Positions 9,599-18,141 of a DNA stretch of 64,000 bases are shown here, piece by piece. Position 1 is the first letter of the stretch; each line of letters opens with the position of its first letter. The notes beneath the pieces were generated by a model, which was not told the DNA's origin, searched no databases, and worked only from the letters and a program-made list of their open reading frames with translations. This DNA is from Haloarcula marismortui ATCC 43049 (GTDB lineage: Archaea; Halobacteriota; Halobacteria; Halobacteriales; Haloarculaceae), in assembly GCF_000011085.1 (NCBI RefSeq), contig NC_006396.1, forward strand, positions 992,001 through 1,056,000, written 5' to 3'. A program made the translations under genes and the position numbers.

Positions 9599-10174
9599 TC
9601 AGAACTTCGCGGCCTGCAGCGCCAGTTCGATGTCCTGGTACGGCGCGTCGGTGATGCTGGGTCCGTGACCGGTGTGCATCTCCTGTAAGTCCTCGTCGGT
9701 GACCGACAGCACCCGCTCGATGCTGTCGACGAGCAGGTCCCGGTTGCCTTCGTTGAGGTCGGTCCGGCCGAAGCTCCCGTTAGCGAACACGAGGTCGCCG
9801 GCGAACAGGACGCCGGCGTCGTCCGAGTAGAAGCAGAGATGGTCGTTCTTGTGGCCGGGCGTGTGCAGCGCCCGGTAGTCGTGGTCACCTAGCTGTATCG
9901 TCTCATCGTCGGCGATAGCGTACTCGACGCCATCCTGATCCGTATCGTAGCCGTACACCGGTACGTCGAAGGCGTCGACGACGCTGTCGAGGTTCTCGAC
10001 GTGGTCGTAGTGGGTGTGGGTGACGGCGACAGCGTCGATATCGTCGACGTGCTCTTCGACAGTCGACACCACGTCGAATTCGTTGCCGACGTCCACCAGC
10101 ACAGTTCGGTCCCCAGTGACGAGGAACACGTTGCTCGTGAAGGCCTGTTGCCCACGGGCGAGATTTCGAATCAT
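9599..10174 (-). CDS. MBL-fold metallo-hydrolase
   Basis: A 191-aa hydrolase starting at MIRNLARGQQAFTSNVF; the longer frame from 10276 is not acidic and looks non-coding. The metal-binding signature is THTHYDHVEN, a variant of HxHxDH, followed by LHTPGHKNDHLCF and ADLVFANGSFGRTDL. This is the glyoxalase II-like branch of the metallo-beta-lactamase superfamily. It should bind one or two zinc or iron ions. The physiological ester or thioester is unknown. It is monocistronic, facing the ATPase gene. Confidence 0.85.
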   Translation of the reverse strand: MIRNLARGQQAFTSNVFLVTGDRTVLVDVGNEFDVVSTVEEHVDDIDAVAVTHTHYDHVENLDSVVDAFDVPVYGYDTDQDGVEYAIADDETIQLGDHDYRALHTPGHKNDHLCFYSDDAGVLFAGDLVFANGSFGRTDLNEGNRDLLVDSIERVLSVTDEDLQEMHTGHGPSITDAPYQDIELALQAAKF

Positions 10175-10296
10175 TACCCGCCTATTTGCCGTCGTCCCGG
10201 ATGTGGGTATCGTTCTGTTACCGGTCGAGACGCGCTGCACGCCCGCACCCACAGGGCTATGTACGTGGATATGCAAACGAGGGATAGTAGAACATT

Positions 10297-10881
10297 ATGT
10301 CAGATTCGGACCTACCTGTGGTGCTTATCGTCGAAGATGAACCAGATGTTGCCGAGACGTACAAACTGTGGCTGCAACAGGAGTACGAGGTCCGCATGGC
10401 ACAGAACGGCGACGAGGGCCTGGAGCAACTGGACGCGGATGTCGATGTGGTGCTGCTCGACCGGATGATGCCCGGACTTTCTGGAGACGAAGTGCTTGAG
10501 CGCATTCGCGAGCGTGATCTTGGCTGTCGGGTGGCAATGGTCACCGCTGTCGAACCGGACTTCGATATTCTTGAGATGGGTTTTGATGCATACCTCTCGA
10601 AGCCGATCCGGAGCGAACAGCTACATGAGACGGTCGACAATCTGCTCGACCGCTCCGAATACGACTCGCTGCTGCAGGAGTATTACGCACTCGTCGAGAA
10701 GCAGGCGACGCTCGAAGCGACAAAATCGAGCGCGGAACTGGCAGAAAGCAGTCAGTACGACGAGCTGAGCCAGCGAATCGCGGAGATGCGAGACGACCTC
10801 TCAGATACACTCGGTGGCATCGAAGACGACTCCGATTTCATCGCAACGCTTCGCGGACTGAGCGACGATGAAGACAACTGA
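10297..10881 (+). CDS. Response regulator with HalX domain
   Basis: A 194-aa haloarchaeal HalX regulator. The receiver domain (about 7-120) has the acidic pocket VEDEPD, the phospho-acceptor Asp in VVLLDRMMPG, and the lysine in YLSKPI. The C-terminal ~70 residues are the helical HalX domain, rich in Gln and Glu, ending with SDFIATLRGLSDDEDN. HalX is seen only in haloarchaea and its output mode is unclear. The 3' end abuts a RecA-like ATPase gene, a pairing that suggests one signalling unit. Confidence 0.9.
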   Translation: MSDSDLPVVLIVEDEPDVAETYKLWLQQEYEVRMAQNGDEGLEQLDADVDVVLLDRMMPGLSGDEVLERIRERDLGCRVAMVTAVEPDFDILEMGFDAYLSKPIRSEQLHETVDNLLDRSEYDSLLQEYYALVEKQATLEATKSSAELAESSQYDELSQRIAEMRDDLSDTLGGIEDDSDFIATLRGLSDDEDN

Positions 10882-10891
10882 GCGACAAACA

Positions 10892-11551
10892 ATGTATGAT
10901 CTCACCTCAGTACTAGAGTTCGATGCGCTCAGTGAGGTCCGGCCAGGGTCAAGCATCCTGATATCCGGCCCAGCAATGAGCGGGAAGGAACGACTCGCAT
11001 ACGATATTCTCGCCGACGGGTTGGACAGAGGTGACGGCGCGGTGGTCGTGACGACCGGTGACGGCGCAGGCAGCGTCGTCGAGGAGTTCCGGTCGCTCGT
11101 GCCCGACCTCGACGACTCCCAGCTCGGTGTCATCGACTGCCGGGGGGAGAGTGGCACGGACGAGGAGGTAATCGGTAACGCTCACGCGCATCACGTCTCT
11201 TCGCCCGGTGATCTCACCGGCATCGGTATCGGTATCACAAAGGCGCTTGAGGGGCTGCACAACGCCGGCAACGAACAGGGCCGTCTCGCCCTCGTCTCGC
11301 TGTCGACAATGCTGACCTACACGGACAAGAAGACCGTGTTCAAGTTCTGTCACGTGCTGTCCTCACGGCTGGACTCTGCTGGCTACATCGGCGTGTTTAC
11401 CATCGACTCGGGAGCCCACGACGACCAGACCCTGCAGGTCATCAAGCAGGCGTTCGACGGGATGATCGACGTGCGCGACGCCGAGGGCGGCGGCCGCGAG
11501 GCCCGCGTACTCGGGCTGTCCGGCGAGCCGACCGACTGGCAGGACATCTGA
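10892..11551 (+). CDS. RecA/KaiC-like ATPase linked to signalling (HTR-like)
   Basis: A 219-aa protein counted from MYDLTSVLEFDAL; an earlier ATG at 10868 would overlap the HalX gene by 14 bases. The Walker A is SGPAMSGKERL, a GxxxxGK variant, and a hydrophobic strand LALVSLSTML takes the Walker B place but without a clear acidic end. It belongs to the archaeal RecA-superfamily proteins thought to act in signal transduction (HTR-like/DUF7504). Directly after a HalX regulator, it is a candidate effector or partner of that regulator. The mechanism is inferred. Confidence 0.72.
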   Translation: MYDLTSVLEFDALSEVRPGSSILISGPAMSGKERLAYDILADGLDRGDGAVVVTTGDGAGSVVEEFRSLVPDLDDSQLGVIDCRGESGTDEEVIGNAHAHHVSSPGDLTGIGIGITKALEGLHNAGNEQGRLALVSLSTMLTYTDKKTVFKFCHVLSSRLDSAGYIGVFTIDSGAHDDQTLQVIKQAFDGMIDVRDAEGGGREARVLGLSGEPTDWQDI

Positions 11552-11633
11552 GTACGTCCCCATCCACAGGCGGTCCGAACCCCGTGTCGGTCCGGGAAGG
11601 AAGTATTTTGCCGCTCCGGGACACCCACCCGAT

Positions 11634-12377
11634 ATGGACGTCAAGCTGCTCGAAGCCACAGACGACCCCGAGGATCTTATCTGCAAGGCAGCACGCAACG
11701 ACTACAGCGACACCTCCGTCGGCAGCCAGTCGTTCGAAGCGACGATGGCTGAGGTCGACGGAGACTCGCTTGAGGAAAAAAAGGAGACGCTCATCGGGCA
11801 TCTCCTCGACCACGGCCACTTCGGCCCCTTCGAACACGCGCAGGCGACTTTCGCCGTCGAAGGCGTTTCCCGCTCCTGTATGGCCCAGATCACCCGTCAC
11901 CGACACGTCTCATTCGATGTGCAGTCGATGCGGTACGTCTCCTTCGACGACGTGGACCCCGAAGCCGTCCGCGAGGGGGAACTGGTCGTGACGCCGCCAT
12001 CTGCGACGGATCCGGACTGGATCGGCCGGAACCAGCAGAAGGCAAGCGTCTCCGACGAAGAGTTCGAAGAACGCGCGGAGATATTCAAAGACACCATCGA
12101 GCAGGCGGTCGAATCGTATCAGGAGCTGCTTGAGCTGGGAATGCCGCCGGAAGACGCCCGGTTCGTACTGCCAATCGGCACCAAGGTGAACATCGTGATG
12201 TCGATGAACGCCCGAATGCTGATGCACGTCGCGGATATGCGAGCCGCGGCGGACGCACAGTGGGAGATCCGAGAGATGACCGAGGAGATGCTCGAGTTGG
12301 CGGCCGACTGGTGTCCCAAGACCTTCGAGTACTACGAACAGGAGATGAAGGGGCGCAAGAACCGGCTCGCCCCCTGA
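11634..12377 (+). CDS. thyX: Flavin-dependent thymidylate synthase
   Basis: A 247-aa ThyX, which methylates dUMP to dTMP using FAD, NADPH and methylene-tetrahydrofolate. The ThyX signature RHRxxSxxxxSxRY is complete as RHRHVSFDVQSMRY, near residue 85. Other family parts are HGPFEH-like FGPFEHAQATF before it and the C-terminal substrate-binding stretch ARFVLPIGTKVNIVMSMNARML. Length is normal for the family. It appears monocistronic, 82 bp after the RecA-like gene. Confidence 0.96.
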   Translation: MDVKLLEATDDPEDLICKAARNDYSDTSVGSQSFEATMAEVDGDSLEEKKETLIGHLLDHGHFGPFEHAQATFAVEGVSRSCMAQITRHRHVSFDVQSMRYVSFDDVDPEAVREGELVVTPPSATDPDWIGRNQQKASVSDEEFEERAEIFKDTIEQAVESYQELLELGMPPEDARFVLPIGTKVNIVMSMNARMLMHVADMRAAADAQWEIREMTEEMLELAADWCPKTFEYYEQEMKGRKNRLAP

Positions 12378-12575
12378 CAGGTCCGGCACTTCTCTCGGCG
12401 GTTCAGAGCGACTGTCTCCGGCTACGACCATCGACAATTGTTGAATCGACCTTGATACTCACAACGGCAATAGCAAGACACAAGTCGTTTTGTTGCATAA
12501 ACGGCCGGGTTTCAGAGTATCAAAAGACGAAACGAGTACGACACATTCATTACCGCACATCCTAGATGAACAATT

Positions 12576-12749
12576 GTGTCTTACGAGGTTGAACGTCCCA
12601 CCCGTCGGTCGGGAACTGCGTCTGATGTGATGTGTGCTGTCGACGATGTCGACGGCCAGCAGCGGTTCGTCATCGCCGATATTGCCCACGATGACACCTG
12701 GATTTCGATGGTAGCGGACGAGACCTGTACACTTACAGCCTGGCGATAA
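12576..12749 (+). CDS. 57-aa haloarchaeal protein (GTG start), DUF7556-like
   Basis: A short frame starting with GTG at 12576: MSYEVERPTRRSG, then VMCAVDDVDGQQRFVIADI and a C-terminus TLTAWR before TAA. Amino-acid use is acidic like real haloarchaeal genes, and the ATG ten bases upstream is out of frame. The sequence resembles the small haloarchaeal family DUF7556 as I remember it. It probably folds as a small beta sheet. It lies 52 bp before the aIF2-beta gene on the same strand. No function is known. Confidence 0.6.
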   Translation: MSYEVERPTRRSGTASDVMCAVDDVDGQQRFVIADIAHDDTWISMVADETCTLTAWR

Positions 12750-12801
12750 CGGACGACCACCGGCTGAAAAGTTTTTGTTGGCTGCTCTGTGACGTAGGAG
12801 T

Positions 12802-13206
12802 ATGGAATACGACGACATGCTTGACCGGGCGATGGAAGAGACGCCCGAGATTGATGGCACAAGCGAGCGGTTCGAGGTCCCGGACCCGGATATCCGACAG
12901 GAGGGGAACGTCACCGTCTACGAGAATTTCCAGTCGACGTGTTCCCGGCTTGGACGCGAGGACGACCACGTGATGAAGTTCCTCCAGAACGACCTCGGAA
13001 CGAGCGGCCACATCGACGAGAGCGGTCGAGTGCGCCTGACCGGTGAATTCGATGCCACCCGTATCGAGGCGTCCATCGACGAGTACGTCGACGAGTTCGT
13101 GCTCTGCTCGGAGTGTGGACTGCCGGACACGCAACTGGAGCGGGAACAGGGTGCGCTGTTGCTCCGCTGTGAGGCGTGTGGCGCACGCTCGGCGACGAGC
13201 GAGTAG
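12802..13206 (+). CDS. Translation initiation factor aIF2 subunit beta
   Basis: A 134-aa aIF2-beta, part of the heterotrimer that brings initiator Met-tRNA to the small ribosomal subunit. The N-terminal helix MEYDDMLDRAMEE, the alpha/beta core with VMKFLQNDLGTSGHID, and the C-terminal C4 zinc ribbon (CSECG...CEACG) are all in order. Length is typical of the archaeal protein. The stop codon touches the stop of the convergent zinc-ribbon gene. Confidence 0.93.
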   Translation: MEYDDMLDRAMEETPEIDGTSERFEVPDPDIRQEGNVTVYENFQSTCSRLGREDDHVMKFLQNDLGTSGHIDESGRVRLTGEFDATRIEASIDEYVDEFVLCSECGLPDTQLEREQGALLLRCEACGARSATSE

Positions 13207-13386
13207 TTACTGCAGTCCTTTCAGCGTCTGCAAGTCGTTTTCTGTACGGGTGAAAACAGCGAGCCGATGGCTCGCGTGACAGTTCGGGCAGTGGAACGTC
13301 GTGTCGTGTCGCGGCAAGTCTGTCGGCGTCGACTCCCAGTCTTTCTTACACTCAGGGCAGAGCAATCGCACGTACGCTTCCTCCAT
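13207..13386 (-). CDS. 59-aa zinc-ribbon protein
   Basis: A short frame from the ATG at 13386, MEEAYVRLLCPECKKDWEST, to TAA at 13207. Two CxxC pairs, CPEC and CPNC, are 23 residues apart and should bind one zinc ion. It ends in a charged helix, TRTENDLQTLKGLQ. This fits a small haloarchaeal zinc-ribbon family (DUF7836-like, from memory). Such proteins often bind nucleic acid, but that is only inference. Its stop is directly adjacent to the aIF2-beta stop, with no intergenic base. Confidence 0.72.
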   Translation of the reverse strand: MEEAYVRLLCPECKKDWESTPTDLPRHDTTFHCPNCHASHRLAVFTRTENDLQTLKGLQ

Positions 13387-13459
13387 GTATGTTACTCACA
13401 CACATAGCCAATGATAAAAAGCCTTGTCGTCTCCCCATTAGTCTGCCTTCATCCGAGCG

Positions 13460-14428
13460 TCAGGCCGGAAGGTCCTCGGCTTCGAGGAGTTCCTTGTATC
13501 GGTTTCGGATGGTCACTTCAGAGATGTCAGCGACGTCGCTGACCTGGCTCTGTGTGACCTTCTCGTTGGTCAGCAACGCGGCGGCGTAGACGGCCGCAGC
13601 GGCGATGCCGACCGGCGATTTGCCGGAGAGCATCCCCGACTGACGAGCACCTTCGACGAGGTCCCGTGCCTGTCGCTGGGTCTCCTCACTGAGGTCCAGG
13701 TCGGAGATGAACCGTGGGAGGTAGTGTTCCGGGTCCGCCGGCTGAACTTCGAGACTGAGTTCCCGGACAATGTAGCGGTAGGTCCGTGTGAGCTCCATCT
13801 TTTCGACGCGGGAGACACGGGCCATCTCGTCCAGCGACCGGGGGTTCCCGGCCATGCGAGCGGCCGCGTACAGCGCAGCGGTCGCAACGCCCTCGATAGA
13901 GCGACCCGGAAGGAGGTCGTCACCGAGTGCGCGGCGGTAGATGACGCTGGATGTCTCACGGACGTTCTGGGGGAGCCCCAGCGCAGAGGCCATACGGTCG
14001 ATTTCGCCCAGTGCCTGCTTGAGATTGCGCTCCTTGGAGTCACGGGTCCGGAACCGTTCGTTCCAGGTCCGGAGCCGCTGCATCTTCTGGCGCTGTTCGC
14101 TGGAGAGGGAGCGCCCGTAGGCGTCCTTGTTCTGCCAGCCGATGTTCGTCGAGAGACCCTTGTCGTGCATCATGTTCGTCGTCGGCGCGCCGACGCGGGA
14201 CTTGCGGTCCTTCTCGGCGGAATTGAACGCACGCCATTCCGGCCCGCGGTCGATCTCGTCTTCCTCAACGACCAGCCCACAGTCTTCACAGACTGTTTCG
14301 CCGTGCTCGGTATCCGTAACGACGTTGCCACTACATTCGGGACAGGTCTCTACAGCCTCCTGTTCCGTCGATTCGGTGATTTTCTCGTCTCGTTCTCGTG
14401 TGCTTGTCCGCGTTGTTGATTCACTCAT
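13460..14428 (-). CDS. tfb: Transcription initiation factor TFB
   Basis: A 322-aa TFIIB homologue that bridges TBP, the BRE element and RNA polymerase. It has a Ser/Thr/Glu-rich head, a zinc ribbon (CPECSGN...CEDCGLV, residues 29-54), the B-reader/linker segment around GPEWRAFNSAEKDRKSRVG, and two cyclin-like core repeats (about 125-220 and 225-315) with the recognition helix SDVADISEVTIRNRYKEL. Haloarchaea carry several TFBs; which paralogue this is cannot be decided here. Transcription probably starts from the TATA box at 14510-14517, leaving a ~60-nt leader. Confidence 0.95.
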   Translation of the reverse strand: MSESTTRTSTRERDEKITESTEQEAVETCPECSGNVVTDTEHGETVCEDCGLVVEEDEIDRGPEWRAFNSAEKDRKSRVGAPTTNMMHDKGLSTNIGWQNKDAYGRSLSSEQRQKMQRLRTWNERFRTRDSKERNLKQALGEIDRMASALGLPQNVRETSSVIYRRALGDDLLPGRSIEGVATAALYAAARMAGNPRSLDEMARVSRVEKMELTRTYRYIVRELSLEVQPADPEHYLPRFISDLDLSEETQRQARDLVEGARQSGMLSGKSPVGIAAAAVYAAALLTNEKVTQSQVSDVADISEVTIRNRYKELLEAEDLPA

Positions 14429-14509
14429 GATTGGAAGTCCTGTTCTGCCGGGTGCAGAAATTTTAAGACTGATTGGGGATTTGTCTTACCCTATAGTTAG
14501 TCCGTAAAG

Positions 14510-14517
14510 TATATAAA
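14510..14517 (-). promoter_or_regulatory. TATA box of tfb
   Basis: On the minus strand the sequence reads AAGATTTATATAC, a good archaeal TATA box. It lies about 85 nt upstream of the TFB start codon, so the mRNA should have a 5' leader of roughly 55-60 nt, unlike the many leaderless genes around it. Confidence 0.55.
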
Positions 14518-14528
14518 TCTTTTGCCGG

Positions 14529-15086
14529 CTTCTGGCATAAACCGCAGTACAGCGGCGTGGTAGGGTATAGCATGTCCCGATATAGGGATGTATAAAGTTG
14601 ACGGTGGCCGCCAACGCCCGGACATAACGCATAATCGGGGGACTGCAACGCCGTGTGACTCCGTCGGTGCAGCGCTGAACGACCAGCCCACACCTTGCTC
14701 CAGTCATTCCAGTTCAGTCGAGAACGGCGAGTGGGTCCCGAAATTACCGGGTCAGCGGGAGTCACAGTGTGGTTCCGCACATCGTGAGGGAGTGATATGA
14801 TGTAAAAAGCGATGTTACCGAGTAACACAGCTTAGCTACGGTTGTATACCAGATAGGTACATACGGTGATGATGACGCCCTGTCACTGGAGCGGCCCGCG
14901 ACCGATTAATCGGGGGCGACCCAGACCACAAGGCCACCGAACTCAAGTGCCGCAACGAACGTCATCGTGCGACTGGAGCGAGGGGCCGTTTCGCAGTAGG
15001 GCAGCGACCTGCGGTTCGAACAGATAGTAGTAGACGGACAGACAGCTCTCTGTGAGCGCCAACCACAGATCCATCTGGCCGCGGTT
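14529..15086. other. Gap without a recognised gene between tfb and DUF357
   Basis: About 550 bp with lower G+C at both ends. The frames present are short, basic and Ser/Arg rich, unlike haloarchaeal proteins. A 43-residue frame on the minus strand just after the DUF357 stop is possible but weak. I see no tRNA, SRP RNA or RNase P RNA signature. It may hold tfb regulatory DNA or a small RNA. Confidence 0.4.
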
Positions 15087-15371
15087 TCAGACAGTGAACA
15101 GATGCCCCTCAGTTGGCACGTCAAAGAGCCCGATACGTGCGCCTGCGTCCAGCCACGCGTGCCCGTACGAGAACGACGCTAAGGCGTTCACGAGGTCGTC
15201 GTCGTCCCTGAAGTGACGCCCATCTTCAAGATACGCTGACGCCATCTCCTCGCACTCCAAGGCGGCATTGTGCATCGGTGTCCCTTCAGGGGGTGCGACT
15301 GATGCCGCATCAAGTGCCTCCGCGAGTAGTCCTTCGTAGCGGTCAGTCTTCTCTTCGATATCGGCAGCCAT
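15087..15371 (-). CDS. DUF357 domain protein
   Basis: A 94-aa acidic, helical protein starting at MAADIEEKTDRYEGLL. The features of the archaeal DUF357 family are present: two helices rich in Ala/Glu and the segment YLEDGRHFRDDDDLVNALASFSYGHAWLDAGARIGLF near the C-terminus. Function is unknown; the helical hairpin suggests a binding role. It is divergent from trxB, with starts about 100 bp apart. Confidence 0.85.
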   Translation of the reverse strand: MAADIEEKTDRYEGLLAEALDAASVAPPEGTPMHNAALECEEMASAYLEDGRHFRDDDDLVNALASFSYGHAWLDAGARIGLFDVPTEGHLFTV

Positions 15372-15472
15372 ACCCTCAGCGAACGGTGGCAGCGGCCTAA
15401 GCGTGTCGTCCCAGCCCGCGTTCGGCGCACGACAACACAAGCTAAATACGGCCCGGTAGTCTAACTTGGCTA

Positions 15473-16522
15473 ATGACAGAATCGGTCGAACACCGACGAC
15501 TCATCGTCGCTGGCACGGGCGCAGCGGGACTGACAGCGGCCATCTACGCCGCCAGGAGCAACAACGACCCACTCGTTCTCGAAGGTGACGAACCCGGTGG
15601 GCAGCTCACGCTGACTAGTGAAGTCGAGAACTTCCCCGGCTTCCCGGAGGGCCTCTCCGGGCCGGACCTCATCAACAATATGAAAGAGCAGGCTGAGCGC
15701 TTCGGCGCTGAGCTGGAACACGGTATCGTCGCCGACATCGACGACAGCGAGCGGCCGTTCCGCGTAGAGCTGTCAAACGGCGACGTGTACACCTGCGACG
15801 CCTTCATCGCCGCCTCCGGAGCCAGCGCCCGCACGCTGGGCGTCCCCGGCGAGGACGAACTCATGGGCTACGGCGTCTCGACGTGTGCGACCTGCGACGG
15901 CGCGTTTTTCCGTGGCGAAGACATGCTCGTCGTCGGCGGCGGCGACGCAGCCATGGAGGAGGCCCACTTCCTCACGAAGTTCGCTGACACCGTCTACATC
16001 GCGCACCGCCGCGAAGAGTTCCGCGCCGAGGACTACTGGATCGACCGCGTCCAGCAGAAGGTCGACGAGGGCGAAATCGAGATCATGCGCAACACCGAGC
16101 TGCTGGAAATGCACGGCTCCCCCGAGGACGGCGTCGACCACGTCACCCTCGCACAGAACGACGAGGGCCATCCCAGCGAGAAGCTCGACGCCGACGGGAC
16201 CGAAACCTTCGACTTCGACGTTGGTGCCGTCTTTATTGCCATCGGTCACACGCCTAACACCGACTACCTCGGAGACACCGGCGTCGAGCTGGACGATACC
16301 GGGTACATCCAGACCCACGGCGGCACCGGCGGCGACCAGACCGCCACCGACGTGGACGGTATCTTCGGTGCCGGCGACGTGGTCGACTACCACTACCAGC
16401 AGGCCGTCACCGCTGCCGGGATGGGCTGTAAAGCCGCCATCGACGCTGACGAGTACCTCGAAGCACAGGCCGAAGCTACCGCAGAGGCAGAGTCCGAAGC
16501 CGCCGCAGAAGCCGACGACTAG
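15473..16522 (+). CDS. trxB: Thioredoxin reductase (NAD(P)/FAD-dependent)
   Basis: A 349-aa flavoprotein disulfide reductase. The FAD-binding GxGxxG is GTGAAGLTAAIYAARSN at residues 12-28. The redox-active CATCDGAFF sits near residue 138 inside the NAD(P) domain, whose own dinucleotide motif is VVGGGDAAMEEA. The second FAD motif is DVDGIFGAGDVVDYHYQQ. It passes electrons to thioredoxins such as the one at 3946-4335. The Ala/Glu-rich tail after residue 325 is an extension beyond the usual bacterial length. Confidence 0.93.
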   Translation: MTESVEHRRLIVAGTGAAGLTAAIYAARSNNDPLVLEGDEPGGQLTLTSEVENFPGFPEGLSGPDLINNMKEQAERFGAELEHGIVADIDDSERPFRVELSNGDVYTCDAFIAASGASARTLGVPGEDELMGYGVSTCATCDGAFFRGEDMLVVGGGDAAMEEAHFLTKFADTVYIAHRREEFRAEDYWIDRVQQKVDEGEIEIMRNTELLEMHGSPEDGVDHVTLAQNDEGHPSEKLDADGTETFDFDVGAVFIAIGHTPNTDYLGDTGVELDDTGYIQTHGGTGGDQTATDVDGIFGAGDVVDYHYQQAVTAAGMGCKAAIDADEYLEAQAEATAEAESEAAAEADD

Positions 16523-16584
16523 CGCGCCTGTTTCTCCGTTCTCACATCCACAGACCCTTTAGGATAGCCCCCGGAGTAAACCGC

Positions 16585-16872
16585 ATGGCAACAGACACTG
16601 TCACGCTGACTATTGACGACGGCGAAGAGACCGACGAACTCACAGTTCCGAGCGAACTCGTGGACATCCTCCGCGAGTCACCGGACGAGACGGACCCGCA
16701 GGTCGTCGGCGACATCGCGATGTTCGGCATGACCCAGCGGATTCACAGCGCTGTCCACCACGCGCAGGGCGAGCCGGACGAGCAGATCGTCGCGCTCGAA
16801 GAGGAAACCAGCGAACTGTTCGAAGAGCGCTTCGGCCAGTCCTTCGCCGAGCTGACCGGCCACGACCACTAA
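16585..16872 (+). CDS. Conserved haloarchaeal 95-aa protein
   Basis: A small acidic soluble protein starting MATDTVTLTIDDGEETDELTVP, a ubiquitin-like strand pattern followed by helices: DIAMFGMTQRIHSAVHHA and a Glu-rich C-terminal helix ending ELTGHDH. I believe it is one of the haloarchaea-only DUF families (DUF7545-like) but cannot confirm. It follows trxB by 62 bp on the same strand and may be co-transcribed. No catalytic motif is visible. Confidence 0.7.
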   Translation: MATDTVTLTIDDGEETDELTVPSELVDILRESPDETDPQVVGDIAMFGMTQRIHSAVHHAQGEPDEQIVALEEETSELFEERFGQSFAELTGHDH

Positions 16873-16888
16873 TTCTGTCGGCCAGTTC

Positions 16889-17548
16889 TTAGAACTGCCA
16901 GTGTAGCACCACGCCGTCGTCGACCCGTTCGACGTCGGCTAGCTCCGGCTCCGGGAAGTCCTCGATGAAGCCGTCGCCGTCGGCCAGCGTCGGCGCGTCC
17001 CGGCCGCCGATAACCTTCGGACCAACGTAGACGAACAGTTCGTCGACCAGCGCCTCCTCCAACAGGCTGAAGATGAGTTCGCCGCCACCTTCGACCATGA
17101 GCTGGTCGATGCCATCGCCTTCCAGCTTTGCAAGCGTCGTCGTCAGGTCGACCCGGTCCTGCCCGGCGGCGATGACGTACGCGCCGGCGTCTTCCATCTC
17201 CTCGATGAAGTCCGGTGGCGCGGCTTCGCTAACGAGGAGGTAGGTCTGTGCGCGGCCGTCAAGCACTGTGGCGTCCGGCGGCGTGCGGATACGGGAGTCA
17301 GCGATGACGCGCGCGGGGTTTTCGGGGTCGCCACGCTCGGCCCGAGCGGCGCGGCGGTCGGCGTCGTCGACGGTCAGCGAAGGGTCATCGGCGAGAATTG
17401 TGCCGACGCCGACCATCACCGCGTCGCTGTCGGCTCTGAGCTGGTCGACGCGGTCGAAGTCGTCCGGGCCGGAGATAGCTATCTGTTCGCGGCGGCGAGA
17501 AGAGAGTTTCCCGTCCACACTCATGGCGGCGTTGACGATGACGTGCAT
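16889..17548 (-). CDS. 2,5-diamino-6-ribosylaminopyrimidinone 5'-phosphate reductase
   Basis: A 219-aa RibD C-terminal type reductase (DHFR-like fold) from MHVIVNAAMSVDGKLSSR. Archaea use this enzyme in riboflavin and F420 synthesis to reduce the ribosyl group of the pyrimidine intermediate with NAD(P)H. Family motifs are MSVDGKL, SDAVMVGVGTILADDPSLT, and VEGGGELIFSLLEEALVDEL near residue 165. Length is normal. It stands between two convergent/divergent single genes, with no other riboflavin gene in the window. Confidence 0.9.
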   Translation of the reverse strand: MHVIVNAAMSVDGKLSSRRREQIAISGPDDFDRVDQLRADSDAVMVGVGTILADDPSLTVDDADRRAARAERGDPENPARVIADSRIRTPPDATVLDGRAQTYLLVSEAAPPDFIEEMEDAGAYVIAAGQDRVDLTTTLAKLEGDGIDQLMVEGGGELIFSLLEEALVDELFVYVGPKVIGGRDAPTLADGDGFIEDFPEPELADVERVDDGVVLHWQF

Positions 17549-17592
17549 ACTCGTTCGTGCCGGCGACACGTCAAACGGCTTTTGGGTTACAG

Positions 17593-18051
17593 TCAGGAAG
17601 ATGTTGTCTCGGGACGCTTCGAGAGCTTCCGGACGTCGAGTTTCTTTACCGTACCATCGGCGGTTTTCAGCTTTAGCACCGTCTTTTTCAGCACCAGTTC
17701 ATCGACGTCAAGCGTCGTCTCACTGTTCCAGCCACGGAGTCGAACCACCCCTTCCTCGTCGATTTCAACGAACGTACGGGGCTTGCGCTGTGAGCCCATC
17801 GTCCACTCCTCGTCGCCGACGGAGAGTTCCTGTCCCCCGCTTTTCGACCAGCGGAACACGCAGGCGAACTGCTCGCGAGGTTCGTCCGCACGGTCGTGGT
17901 CAACGCGGGTCCACTGCTCGAAGTCGACGCCGAAATGGGCGGCCCACAGTTCCAGATACTCGAAATCGAACTTCTTTTTGCCGTCGTTGTTCCGGCCACT
18001 CCGCCAGATGACGTGGGCCTCTGACGGCTTCGACCCGAACACGCTCCCCAT
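17593..18051 (-). CDS. Uncharacterised 152-aa haloarchaeal protein
   Basis: Starts MGSVFGSKPSEAHVIWRSG. Trp-rich and mixed alpha/beta, with a Lys-rich C-terminus (LVLKKTVLKLKTADGTVKKLDVRKLSKR), unusual for this acidic proteome. No zinc, nucleotide or membrane motif is seen. It may bind nucleic acid or a polyanion through the basic tail, but that is only a guess. The 243-bp upstream gap is shared with the divergent rpa operon. Confidence 0.65.
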   Translation of the reverse strand: MGSVFGSKPSEAHVIWRSGRNNDGKKKFDFEYLELWAAHFGVDFEQWTRVDHDRADEPREQFACVFRWSKSGGQELSVGDEEWTMGSQRKPRTFVEIDEEGVVRLRGWNSETTLDVDELVLKKTVLKLKTADGTVKKLDVRKLSKRPETTSS

Positions 18052-18141
18052 GGTCAGGCTCCCCTATGCCCACACTCGCTATCAGTGACAATAACTTTCT
18101 GTCCGGTTAGCTTGACGTGGCCAGTAGCGGAATTTTCGGCC

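Noticed and set aside
12470-12510. Insertion-sequence end (TTTTGTTGCATAA) near 12487
   Set aside because: The short string resembles some IS termini, but there is no transposase, partner repeat or target duplication.
14860-14890. C/D box sRNA suggested by GTGATGATGA
   Set aside because: A C-box-like string is present, but no D, C' and D' boxes with proper spacing follow.
14943-15074. 43-aa minus-strand frame (MDLWLALTESCLSVYYY) just after the DUF357 stop
   Set aside because: It has a hydrophobic, plausible head, but the second half is basic and polar without family resemblance and no promoter or conserved context supports it.
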